DNA from: Chitinophaga chungangae
Lineage (GTDB): Bacteria; Bacteroidota; Bacteroidia; Chitinophagales; Chitinophagaceae
NCBI RefSeq assembly: GCF_017742215.1
Contig: NZ_JAGHKP010000001.1
Coordinates: forward strand, 1,302,001-1,366,000
Direction of reading: 5' to 3'
DNA length: 64,000 nucleotides
The notes below the pieces were generated by a model, which searched no databases, was not told the DNA's origin, and saw only the letters and a program-made list of their open reading frames with translations. This document shows, one piece after another, positions 15,463-23,727 of the stretch; position 1 is the stretch's first letter, and every line of letters begins with the position of its first letter. The position numbers and the translations under genes were made by a program.

Positions 15463-17145
15463 ATGAAAATAAAGATCATTACAGCTTTGATGATTGTGTT
15501 ACTGGCGGGATGTACGAACCTGGACCAGAAGTTTTACGACCGGGTAACGCCGGAAACTTTCTTCAAAAGCGAAAAAGATATTAAAGCGGCGCTGTACCGG
15601 CCTTTCACCCATGCCCGCTGGTACCTGGGGGGCGACCGCTGGAAGCTCCAGGAATATACCGCGGACCAGTTTGCTATCACCACCAAAGGCCGTCACTGGT
15701 ACAACGGCGGCGAAAACGAACGGTATCATTACCACCGCTGGACGGCCGAAGACAACTGGATCTGGGAAACCTGGCGCGGTACCCTCATGGGCGTAGCCCT
15801 CGCGCTTGACGCCAAGTCGGACCTCAGCAAGCTGGACTATTCCAAGTTCGCGCTTACCCAGGCGGATAAAGACGATCATGTGAACCAGCTCAACACGCTC
15901 ATCGCTTTGTTTTATCTCTATGGCCTGGATTATTTCGGCGGGCTGCCGATTTTTGAGGCGCTGGAAGGTTCTTCGCTGCCCAGGAATACAGACCAGGAAA
16001 CCTTCAACCACATCGAAAAACTGCTGAAAGAAGCGATCACGAAGCTGCCGAAAAAACAGGCCGCCGATAAGGAAGAAGAAGGCGCCTTCCGCGCTGCGGG
16101 CGCCGCCGCATTGCTGGCAAGGCTTTATTTCAACGCGGAGGCTTACATCGGCACGAAGAAATTCGCCGAAGCGCAAAAACTCTGTGAAGACATCATTGCC
16201 GGCGTATACGGTCCCTATTCGCTGGACCCTGTTTGGAACGGCGTACATGGTTTTAAAAACAACCTGTCGCCCGAGATTATCTGGAACATTCCTTCCGAGT
16301 TCAACAAACTGCAATACGACTGGTTCTACGCGGATTTTTATCATTACAACACGCGCCAGTATTTCAATGTGGACGGCGGCGCCAATAACGGCGCGCATCT
16401 TCAGCCTTCCCGCACGCCTGCCGGCGCACTGTATAAAACAAGTTTCAAACTGGGCTCGCCTTACGAAAAATTCAACGATGCGGACCTTCGTAAACATCCT
16501 TACAAATACACCGGCGGCGGCAATTATGAAGGAATGTTCATCATCGGCCCGCATCTCACGCCCGAAGGCGATATCATCAGGGGGGGCGAGGAGTACAATA
16601 ACCAGGCGCTCATTTTTGTAGACCAGGTAGGCCGTTTTTCCGAAGTGGGCCCCGGTAAAAAATATGCGAGCGTTGCGGAATTGCCCAGCCGCATGTCTGA
16701 GGGGGAAGAAAATACAGGCGTGCGCCTCGTGAAAGTGCCCATTCCCAACAGAACGGACAACAATTTGCGCTGGGGTGCGGACAATCCCGCCATCCGGTTG
16801 TCTGAGATCTACCTGATGCTGGCCGAATGCAAAATGCGCGCAAGCGACCCCGGCGGCGCGGCCACGCTCATCAACGACGTCCGTAAACGTAATTTTGTTG
16901 GCGGCGCCGATCCGGACCCGGTTACGGCGGCCAATCTCGACGATTACCGTATGCTGGACGAATGGGGCATCGAGTTCCTCGGTGAAGGCCGCCGCAGAAC
17001 GGACCTGATCCGCTTCAAAAAATTCACGACGGATACCTGGTGGGACCACCAGGCGTCGGAATCCTTCAGAAGCCGCTTCCCTGTGCCAACACGGGCGATT
17101 TCAGGGAACAACAACCTCGAGCAGAATCCCGGGTATGGAAAGTAA
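15463..17145 (+). CDS. SusD/RagB family outer-membrane lipoprotein
   Basis: A 560-residue surface lipoprotein with a signal peptide and lipobox LAGC (cysteine near residue 17). The N-terminal TPR-like fold (TPETFFKSEKDIKAALYRPFTHARW) and the C-terminal SusD motif region (NPAIRLSEIYLMLAECKMRA, DEWGIEFLGEGRRRTDLIRF) identify the family. It forms the lid over the upstream SusC barrel and captures the ligand at the cell surface. The C-terminus near the arginine-rich and FKKF motifs is complete and of normal length. A strong terminator follows 24 bp later, so the operon ends here without an attached enzyme gene. Confidence 0.93.
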   Translation: MKIKIITALMIVLLAGCTNLDQKFYDRVTPETFFKSEKDIKAALYRPFTHARWYLGGDRWKLQEYTADQFAITTKGRHWYNGGENERYHYHRWTAEDNWIWETWRGTLMGVALALDAKSDLSKLDYSKFALTQADKDDHVNQLNTLIALFYLYGLDYFGGLPIFEALEGSSLPRNTDQETFNHIEKLLKEAITKLPKKQAADKEEEGAFRAAGAAALLARLYFNAEAYIGTKKFAEAQKLCEDIIAGVYGPYSLDPVWNGVHGFKNNLSPEIIWNIPSEFNKLQYDWFYADFYHYNTRQYFNVDGGANNGAHLQPSRTPAGALYKTSFKLGSPYEKFNDADLRKHPYKYTGGGNYEGMFIIGPHLTPEGDIIRGGEEYNNQALIFVDQVGRFSEVGPGKKYASVAELPSRMSEGEENTGVRLVKVPIPNRTDNNLRWGADNPAIRLSEIYLMLAECKMRASDPGGAATLINDVRKRNFVGGADPDPVTAANLDDYRMLDEWGIEFLGEGRRRTDLIRFKKFTTDTWWDHQASESFRSRFPVPTRAISGNNNLEQNPGYGK

Positions 17146-17168
17146 TGTCCGGAAATGCGTTCAATAGG

Positions 17169-17199
17169 AAACGGCCGTCAGTTTTGGCGGCCGTTTTTT
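17169..17199 (+). terminator. Rho-independent terminator after the first susD
   Basis: A perfect 9-bp stem AAACGGCCG/CGGCCGTTT with a 10-base loop runs into six T residues (17194-17199). It separates the sigma/FecR-controlled operon from the next SusC/SusD pair. Confidence 0.87.
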
Positions 17200-17314
17200 A
17201 TTGGAGAGAATGTGAATTATATTCATAATGCGTGCCTTCCCGTAATATGACGCGGTATTTTATTAATTCTCAATTATTTTCCGGCCGGGATTATGGAAGA
17301 AACAAAGCAATCCG

Positions 17315-17322
17315 TAGCTTCG
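17315..17322 (+). promoter_or_regulatory. Candidate -7 element for the second susC
   Basis: TAGCTTCG matches TAnnTTTG with one change and lies 96 bp before the susC ATG, giving a leader of about 90 nt. No clear TTG lies at the usual distance upstream. The rest of the 17200-17418 gap holds no gene that I can see. Confidence 0.35.
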
Positions 17323-17418
17323 CACCTGATCCTTATTCCAGGCAGAGAGTGAACTATCGGCTTACCATATCGGGCGGTACACATCATTAATAAAATATAC
17401 CGGGTTAAAATTATACTT

Positions 17419-20400
17419 ATGCATGAGTGCTTTACGAAGCTTTTTGCGTCGTTGACGGTGGCGGTCTTCTTTTTGCTGCCTCCCTGCGCATTGGCCCGCG
17501 AAGCAAATTACCAGGTACGGGGAACCGTTACCAATGCCCGCCAGGAAGCCCTTCCCGGGGTAAGCGTCAGCGAAAAAGGATCGGCTAACGGCACTGTAAC
17601 CGACGCCTATGGCCGCTTCACCCTCACGGTGGCCGGCAGCTCTTCCATATTGATATTCAGGTCCATCGGTTTCCAAACAAAAGAAATAGCTGCGGGCAGC
17701 GGCGTGTTGCAGGTGCAGCTGGAGCAGGACGTTACCAGTCTTAACAGCGTGGTGGTAACCGCACTGGGCATAAGGCGGGAAGAAAAAGCGCTGGGTTATT
17801 CCATCGCTACGCTGGGCGGCGACCAGGTGAATACCGTCAAGGAAGTGAATATTACCAACGCGCTGTCTGCCAAGGTAGCCGGCGTAAGTGTGCGCAGCGC
17901 CAGCGCGGACCCGGGGGCTACCACGCTTGTTACGATCCGCGGGCAGGGCAGTTTCCAGGGATATAACCAGCCGTTGTACGTGGTAGACGGCATTCCGCTC
18001 GCTTCGGCCATCCGCATGCCCGTGCAGCCGGTGGGCGAATCGGCGGTGGATTACGGCAGCACGATTTCAGATATCAACCCGGACGATGTTGCGACCATTA
18101 CCGTGCTGAAAGGCGCCAGCGCTTCGGCGCTGTACGGTAGCCGGGCCATTAACGGCGTGATCCTCATCACCACCAAAGCCGGCCCCGGCGTCAAAAAAAG
18201 GCCCGGCGTTTCCGTGAATTCCAGCCTGATGTTCGACCAGCCATGGCTTTTCCCGCAGTTTCAAAACGAATTTGGCGCGGGAGACAGGCCGGGCACGGAA
18301 GAAACCGTGTCTGAAGCCTCCTGGGGCCCGCGCATCAACGCAGGCACCAAACACGTGCAATGGAACAGCCCCAAAGACGCTTCCGGCAACCCGGTGCCCA
18401 CCGATTGGGTGGCTTATCCTCACCGGCATAAAGACTTTTTCAACACCGGCCACACGCTCACCAACAACGTGGCCGTAACGGGCGGCAACAGCGACGGGAA
18501 TTTCAGGCTCTCGTACACCAACCTTCTCAACAACGGCATCGTGCCCAATACCGGCCTGGACAGGAATACGCTGAACCTTGCCGTGAATTATGCCCTTCAT
18601 CCCAAAATAAAACTGGCCGCCAATATCGGCTATACGAAAAACCGCAGCGCCAACCGCCCCACTTACAACCGGGGCAGCGTGAGCAACATCGTGTATACCA
18701 CCACGCCGAACGTAGACGTGAAGCAGCTGCGCGATTACTGGGCGCCCGGCGGCGAAGGCCGGCAGCAATTTTCGCATGTGCCCGGCTCGATGGACAACCC
18801 GTATTTCGTGGCGTACGAATTCATCAACAGCTACGACCGCAACCGTCTCACCGGCAATGTTGAGCTGAACGTGCAGCTCACGAAAGACCTGGGCCTGATG
18901 GGCCGCACCGCGATGGATATGTTCAACGAAACACGTGAAAACAAACGCCCTTTCAGTTCCATTCGTAATCCCGTTGGTGCGTACGCGTTAGAGACCGAAT
19001 ATTTCCGGGAACAGAATACCGATTTCCTGCTGACGTATAAAAGATCATTGTCGCCGGATTTTTTTGTGTCCGTTTCCGGCGGCGGCAACCGCATGGACCA
19101 GCAGGGCCGCAGTACGCTGCTAAGCACGGAAAGCCTGATCTCGCCCGGCGTTTACAACATCAACAACGCGCGCGCAGGAACGGTGTACAACAATACCTAC
19201 CGCTTCCGCAAACGCATCAACAGCCTGTACGGCATGGCGCAGCTGGTTTTCCGGCACTACGCCTTCCTCGACATCACCGCGCGTAACGACTGGAGCAGCA
19301 CGCTTCCCGCTGCGAACAATTCCTATTTTTATCCTTCGGTTTCCGGCAGCCTGGTAGTGTCCGATCTGCTGAAACTGAAGCCCGGTGCAGTTTCCTACGC
19401 AAAACTGCGCGCCAGCTGGGCGCAGGTGGGTGGAGACACCGGGCCGTACGAACTGTACAACACCTACACTTTCGGACAGGATTGGGGCGACGTGAAAAGA
19501 GCGTACCTCGACGAAGTACTGAAAAACAGCCGGCTCAAGCCGCTCATCGCCACGTCTTACGAACTGGGCGCCGATGTACGTTTCCTGAACGGCAGGCTGG
19601 GGCTGGATTTTACATACTACAACACTGTCAACCGCAACCAGATACTCAATGTGCCTACCACCATGGCTGCCGGTTACGGTCGCAAGCTCATCAACGCAGG
19701 GCGCATCCGAAACCGCGGGGTGGAAATAACGTTGAACGCAACGCCGCTTGCGGCGGGCTTCCGCTGGGAAGTTCAGGCGAATTTCACGCGCAACCGCAAT
19801 AAGGTGCTGCAGCTTACTGAAGGACTGACGAGCTTTTTGCTGGGCGGAGCGGAGGGCGTGCGTTTTGAAGTGCGGGAAGGAACGGAGATGGGCGATTTTT
19901 ACGCGCTGGGATGGGCCACCGTTCCGGATGGGCCGCATAAAGGCGAGCCGCTGCTTAACCAGGACGGCAGTTACCGGCAGGTGAACGGTTATGTCAGGAT
20001 CGGGAATTACAATCCCGATTTCATGCTCGGTTTTTCCAACACGTTCGCTTACAAAAATCTTACGCTCAACCTACTGCTGGACTGGCGGCAGGGCGGCGAG
20101 TTCTTTTCTTATGTCGCGAAAAACCTGCTCAGCGACGGCCGCACCGTGAACACTTTGCAGGGCCGCGACCCCGCCACCGGCGGCCTTTCCTGGACGGACG
20201 CGGTGGGCAATCACCGCACGGATGGAATGGTGCTGCACGGGTACATCGAAGAAACACCGGGCAATTATGTGCTGAACGACCGTATCACCGACCCGGAAAA
20301 TTATTACGGCGAATATTACTGGAGCTTCAACAGCCGCTCCACGTACAGCGCCACTTATGTGAAGCTGCGCGAAGCTTCGCTGACGTACAGTTTCCCGCGG

Positions 20401-20598
20401 AAAACACTGGGGAAATTCATCCGGAACCTCAACGTGTCGCTCATTGCGCGCAATCTTTTAACATGGACGGCCGCAGACAAAGGCTTCGATCCGGAAACGG
20501 CGATGACCATCGCCAACGGCAGCTTTTCACCGGGCGTCGCCAGCTGGTCGCTGCCGTACACCCGGTCGTTCGGGGCGAGGGCAGGGTTTAACTTTTAA
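17419..20598 (+). CDS. SusC/RagA-type TonB-linked outer membrane protein
   Basis: A 1059-residue SusC homologue without an STN domain. Signal peptide about 1-27; carboxypeptidase-regulatory-like domain about 32-105 (VRGTVTNARQEALPGVSV); plug from about 115 with VVVTALGIRREEKALGYS, ALSAKVAGVSVRSAS, IRGQGSFQGYNQPLYVVDG and SASALYGSRAINGVILIT; barrel to the terminal AGFNF. The lack of STN indicates control independent of FecR. It is followed after 20 bp by a SusD-like gene, and a GH16 laminarinase-like gene faces the pair, so a beta-1,3-glucan-type substrate is a reasonable but unproven guess. Confidence 0.94.
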   Translation: MHECFTKLFASLTVAVFFLLPPCALAREANYQVRGTVTNARQEALPGVSVSEKGSANGTVTDAYGRFTLTVAGSSSILIFRSIGFQTKEIAAGSGVLQVQLEQDVTSLNSVVVTALGIRREEKALGYSIATLGGDQVNTVKEVNITNALSAKVAGVSVRSASADPGATTLVTIRGQGSFQGYNQPLYVVDGIPLASAIRMPVQPVGESAVDYGSTISDINPDDVATITVLKGASASALYGSRAINGVILITTKAGPGVKKRPGVSVNSSLMFDQPWLFPQFQNEFGAGDRPGTEETVSEASWGPRINAGTKHVQWNSPKDASGNPVPTDWVAYPHRHKDFFNTGHTLTNNVAVTGGNSDGNFRLSYTNLLNNGIVPNTGLDRNTLNLAVNYALHPKIKLAANIGYTKNRSANRPTYNRGSVSNIVYTTTPNVDVKQLRDYWAPGGEGRQQFSHVPGSMDNPYFVAYEFINSYDRNRLTGNVELNVQLTKDLGLMGRTAMDMFNETRENKRPFSSIRNPVGAYALETEYFREQNTDFLLTYKRSLSPDFFVSVSGGGNRMDQQGRSTLLSTESLISPGVYNINNARAGTVYNNTYRFRKRINSLYGMAQLVFRHYAFLDITARNDWSSTLPAANNSYFYPSVSGSLVVSDLLKLKPGAVSYAKLRASWAQVGGDTGPYELYNTYTFGQDWGDVKRAYLDEVLKNSRLKPLIATSYELGADVRFLNGRLGLDFTYYNTVNRNQILNVPTTMAAGYGRKLINAGRIRNRGVEITLNATPLAAGFRWEVQANFTRNRNKVLQLTEGLTSFLLGGAEGVRFEVREGTEMGDFYALGWATVPDGPHKGEPLLNQDGSYRQVNGYVRIGNYNPDFMLGFSNTFAYKNLTLNLLLDWRQGGEFFSYVAKNLLSDGRTVNTLQGRDPATGGLSWTDAVGNHRTDGMVLHGYIEETPGNYVLNDRITDPENYYGEYYWSFNSRSTYSATYVKLREASLTYSFPRKTLGKFIRNLNVSLIARNLLTWTAADKGFDPETAMTIANGSFSPGVASWSLPYTRSFGARAGFNF

Positions 20599-20618
20599 AA
20601 AAATATCAACATACGGTT

Positions 20619-22091
20619 ATGCCGCGCATATCCATTAAATATTTTGTATTGCCGCTCGGGATGGCGCTTTCAGCCTGCGATAAAGATCTGGAAACGATCA
20701 ACGAAAACCCGAACGCGTCGGAATCGGTCAGTCCCGAATTCCTTTTCAGCAGCGTGCTGATCAATACCGCGTACGATTACCAACGCGAGGCTTATTGGGA
20801 AGAGCCTGCTTCCGCGGCGCGTTATATCACGCTGGTGCGCAACGAGGATAATGATCGCTTCAGCTGGGGCCCGCGCAGCTGGGACAATTATTACGAACGT
20901 TTATCCGCCAACCGCGAAATGATGGAACTGGCCCAGGCGATGGAGCAGCCGCAGTATGTCGCTGCCGGCAAAGTGCTGGAAGCGTTCAATTTCGCTTACA
21001 TCACCGACCTCTACGGCGATGCGCCATACAGCGAAGCGCTGCGGTTGAGGAACGAAAATATTTCGCACCCGAAATACGACCGCCAGCAGGACATTTACCC
21101 GGCGCTGCTCAATACGCTCAAAGACGCGAATGACGAACTGGCCGCACTCGCTCAAAGCATGGTACCCAAAGCAGACCCGATGTACGGCGGAGTGAGCCGC
21201 AAATGGCGGAAACTGGCCAATTCGCTGCGCCTTCGCATGCTGCTGCGTATTTCAAAACACTATCCTTCCGCGTTCGCGGAAATGCAGGAAATAATAGACG
21301 ACCCGCAGCAATACCCGGTTTTTGAAGGGAATGAAGACAACGCGGAGATCCGTTACCTCGGCGATATCGGCATCAACAGCTGGCCGGGCGGGCCGCTGGC
21401 GAACGCATTTTCCGAGTTCGACAAACGCAAGGCCAGCCAGGAGATCGTCGATGCCCTCTCGGTTCGCGACGATCCGCGCCTGAAAGTATGGATCGCGCCG
21501 GTGGACGATCCTTCCGGCAGCAGGATCAATAATTCCGAGTATGTCGGCGTGCCCAACGCCATCCCTGCGCCCTACGATTACAACGGCGGCGCGGAGCATA
21601 TCTCGCGGCTGTCGGCGATGTTCAACAGCAACAGCCACCCGCGGGTGAAAGCCTCGCTGATGACGTACACCGAGCTGTGTTTTATACTGGCGGAAGCGGT
21701 GCAGGCGGGCAAAATAACGGTGCCGGGGGAAACGGCAGAAAGCCTTTATTATGAGGGCATCCGTTCCAGCATGCGGTATTACGGCGTGGAAGCCGAAGCC
21801 GATGCGATGGATTATTACGATCAGCCCGGCGTTTTGTACGACGGTTCGCCCAAACAACTCATCACCCAAAAATGGATCGCGCTGTTCCTGAAAGGCGCCG
21901 AAGGCTGGTTCGACCACCGCCGCACGGGTTTCCCGCAATTCACGCCGGGGCCGTTAGCAACGTTGCCCGAAATACCAAAACGGTTCATATTCCCGGATAC
22001 GGAACGGGCTTACAACGAAGAACAATATCTGCAAGCATTGCTGCAATTCGGGGAAGACAGGCTTACCACACTGATGTGGTACCTGAAATAA
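20619..22091 (+). CDS. SusD/RagB family lipoprotein (SusD_2-like branch)
   Basis: A 490-residue lipoprotein with lipobox LSAC (cysteine near residue 20) followed by DKDLETINENPN, the typical mature start of the SusD-like branch seen with SusC partners in Chitinophagaceae. Features include SPEFLFSSVLINTAYDYQ, AKVLEAFNFAYITDLYGDAPYSEAL reduced here to the conserved YGDAPYSEAL, KWRKLANSLRLRMLLRI, and the C-terminal QKWIALFLKGAEGWFDHRRTG. It should form a complex with the preceding SusC. Its stop lies 1 bp from the stop of the convergent GH16 gene, so no separate terminator fits between them. Confidence 0.92.
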   Translation: MPRISIKYFVLPLGMALSACDKDLETINENPNASESVSPEFLFSSVLINTAYDYQREAYWEEPASAARYITLVRNEDNDRFSWGPRSWDNYYERLSANREMMELAQAMEQPQYVAAGKVLEAFNFAYITDLYGDAPYSEALRLRNENISHPKYDRQQDIYPALLNTLKDANDELAALAQSMVPKADPMYGGVSRKWRKLANSLRLRMLLRISKHYPSAFAEMQEIIDDPQQYPVFEGNEDNAEIRYLGDIGINSWPGGPLANAFSEFDKRKASQEIVDALSVRDDPRLKVWIAPVDDPSGSRINNSEYVGVPNAIPAPYDYNGGAEHISRLSAMFNSNSHPRVKASLMTYTELCFILAEAVQAGKITVPGETAESLYYEGIRSSMRYYGVEAEADAMDYYDQPGVLYDGSPKQLITQKWIALFLKGAEGWFDHRRTGFPQFTPGPLATLPEIPKRFIFPDTERAYNEEQYLQALLQFGEDRLTTLMWYLK

Positions 22092-22092
22092 A

Positions 22093-22923
22093 TTATTCCG
22101 CTTCGTACAGTCTTACATAATCCACCAGGAATTCCTGCGGTAAAATTTTATCGTCCACCGGCCCTGGCCAGTCGCCGCCCATGGCGAGGTTTAGCAACAG
22201 GTAGAACGGTTTCCGGAAAGGATTGCCGGTTTTATTGTCCGCCGCGCTGAGCATAAAGCGGTGGTAGCGCGTGGTATCGAAATATACGTCGATCTTTTCC
22301 TCATCCCATTCCACCGCGTAAATGTGATACCCGTCGTGCAGGTTTTCCACCGCGAGGTGGCTGCCGCTGGAAGCATGGCCCGCGCCTTCTTTGGCGTAAT
22401 GAATGGTACCGTGTACGTTGTTCGGTTCTTTGCCGATAAATTCCATGATATCGATCTCCCCGCAACGCGGCCAGCCGATGTCGCCGCGGTTTATGCCCAG
22501 CATCCAGATGGCGGGCCAGATGCCGGCCCCGGCGGGAAGTTTGGCGCGCGCCTCGATGCGGCCGTACCGCGCGGCGAATTTGTTTTGCGTGTTGATGCTG
22601 GCGCTGGTGTAGCCGGCCCGGCTGTCTTTCTCGCTCCAGCGTTCGCTGCCGGCGCGGTAAGCGGCGTTGGGATAATTTTCCTTCCGCCCGCGTATCGCAA
22701 GATGCCCGTTTTCCACGCGGATATTTTCCGGGCGGGCATGCGTGTAATATTGCTGCTCCCGGTTGCGGATGTGGCCTACTTCATAACTCCATTTCGAGGT
22801 GTCGGGCAGGCCGTTGTAGTTAAATTCTTCCTGCCAGACCAGCTTCCAGCCTTTGAGGTCCTGCGCGGCCGCGGCCCCGGAGAAAAGGGAGCCGCCGAGT
22901 ATTATGACAAACAGCTTTTTCAT
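22093..22923 (-). CDS. Glycoside hydrolase family 16, laminarinase-like
   Basis: A 276-residue secreted enzyme. The start at 22923 gives a clean signal peptide (MKKLFVIILGGSLFSGAAAA); an in-frame start 18 bp upstream is less likely. The GH16 signature EIDIME places the nucleophile at E156, the assisting D158 and the acid/base E161. Conserved flanks are GRIEARAKLPAGAGIWPAIWM before and HGTIHY after, closest to the GH16_3 beta-1,3-glucanase type, which cuts laminarin or mixed-linkage glucan. Substrate is inferred. It is transcribed towards the SusD at 20619 and forms with that pair a likely small glucan locus. Confidence 0.9.
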   Translation of the reverse strand: MKKLFVIILGGSLFSGAAAAQDLKGWKLVWQEEFNYNGLPDTSKWSYEVGHIRNREQQYYTHARPENIRVENGHLAIRGRKENYPNAAYRAGSERWSEKDSRAGYTSASINTQNKFAARYGRIEARAKLPAGAGIWPAIWMLGINRGDIGWPRCGEIDIMEFIGKEPNNVHGTIHYAKEGAGHASSGSHLAVENLHDGYHIYAVEWDEEKIDVYFDTTRYHRFMLSAADNKTGNPFRKPFYLLLNLAMGGDWPGPVDDKILPQEFLVDYVRLYEAE

Positions 22924-22960
22924 ACTTCTAATGTAATGCACAAAAACAGCAAGTTCCGGG

Positions 22961-22991
22961 TTTTAGGGACAGGCGGCAGGGGATAGTTTTG
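22961..22991 (+). promoter_or_regulatory. Candidate promoter of the flavin reductase-like gene
   Basis: TAGTTTTG (22984-22991) is an exact TAnnTTTG match. TTTTAG (22961-22966) lies about 19 bp upstream in the place of the -33 TTTG element. Transcription would begin just before the ATG at 23006. Confidence 0.45.
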
Positions 22992-23005
22992 ACGAAAAAT
23001 CGCGT

Positions 23006-23671
23006 ATGCACCAGGTTTCCGAGCCCGCCATCCTGTATTTCGGCACGCCGGTAGCGCTCATCAGCTCCATGAACGCCAATGGCACGGCCAATCTCGCGCC
23101 GATGTCGTCCGTTTTCTGGCTGGGCTGGCGTTGTATGATCGGCTTGTCGTCGTTGTCCAAAACCACGGAAAATATTCTCCGCAGCAGGGAATGTGTGCTG
23201 AACCTGCCGTCGCAACAGGAAGCGGCGGCGGTGAACCGGCTGGCAAAGCTCACCGGCAGCAACCCTGTGCCGGAAGGTAAATTGAAAAAAGGGTATCGTT
23301 ATGAGCCGGATAAATTCGGCGTGGCGGGTTTCAGCCCGTTAAAGTCGCTGACGGTACAGCCGCCGCGCGCGCTGGAATGCCCCGTACAGCTGGAAGCCAT
23401 GCTGGAAGCGGCGCACGGGCTTGCGGAAAATGATCCGCAGCAACGCGGCCGGATCATCGTGATGGAATTGCGCATCACGAAAGTGCATTTGCGCGAAGAT
23501 ATTTTGATGAACGGCCATCCCAACCGGGTAGACCCGGAGAAGTGGCGGCCGCTGATCATGAGTTTCCAGGAGTTTTACGGGCTGGGGCCGCAGCTGCATT
23601 ATTCCACGCTGGCGGAAATACCCGAGGCGCTGTATGCCTCGCCGGACATAGAAAAGACGCGCTCCAAATAA
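23006..23671 (+). CDS. Flavin reductase family protein (FMN-binding split barrel)
   Basis: A 221-residue protein of the flavin reductase-like split-barrel fold. LYFGTPVALISSMNANGTANLAPMSSVFWLG gives the typical two strands (TPVALISSMNANG and NLAPMSSVFWLG) that bind FMN; NILRSRECVLNLPS is the second conserved block; and a later LECPVQLEAMLE strand matches the dimer region. Such proteins reduce flavin with NAD(P)H or bind FMN as small oxidoreductases; the substrate is unclear. No signal peptide. It is divergent from the GH16 gene, with a candidate promoter at 22961-22991. Its stop codon lies inside the terminator hairpin of the opposite-strand polysaccharide locus. Confidence 0.82.
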   Translation: MHQVSEPAILYFGTPVALISSMNANGTANLAPMSSVFWLGWRCMIGLSSLSKTTENILRSRECVLNLPSQQEAAAVNRLAKLTGSNPVPEGKLKKGYRYEPDKFGVAGFSPLKSLTVQPPRALECPVQLEAMLEAAHGLAENDPQQRGRIIVMELRITKVHLREDILMNGHPNRVDPEKWRPLIMSFQEFYGLGPQLHYSTLAEIPEALYASPDIEKTRSK

Positions 23672-23702
23672 AACGGCAGCGGACATTTCTGCCCGCTGCC
23701 GT
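23664..23702 (-). terminator. Rho-independent terminator of the GH30/GH2 locus (minus strand)
   Basis: A perfect 10-bp stem, ACGGCAGCGG (23673-23682) with CCGCTGCCGT (23693-23702), is followed on the minus strand by TTTATTT. It lies 25 bp beyond the GH2 stop and overlaps the stop codon of the convergent flavin reductase gene. On the plus strand no T tract follows. Confidence 0.75.
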
Positions 23703-23727
23703 GTAGGATCGTATGTTTTGCCGTTCG

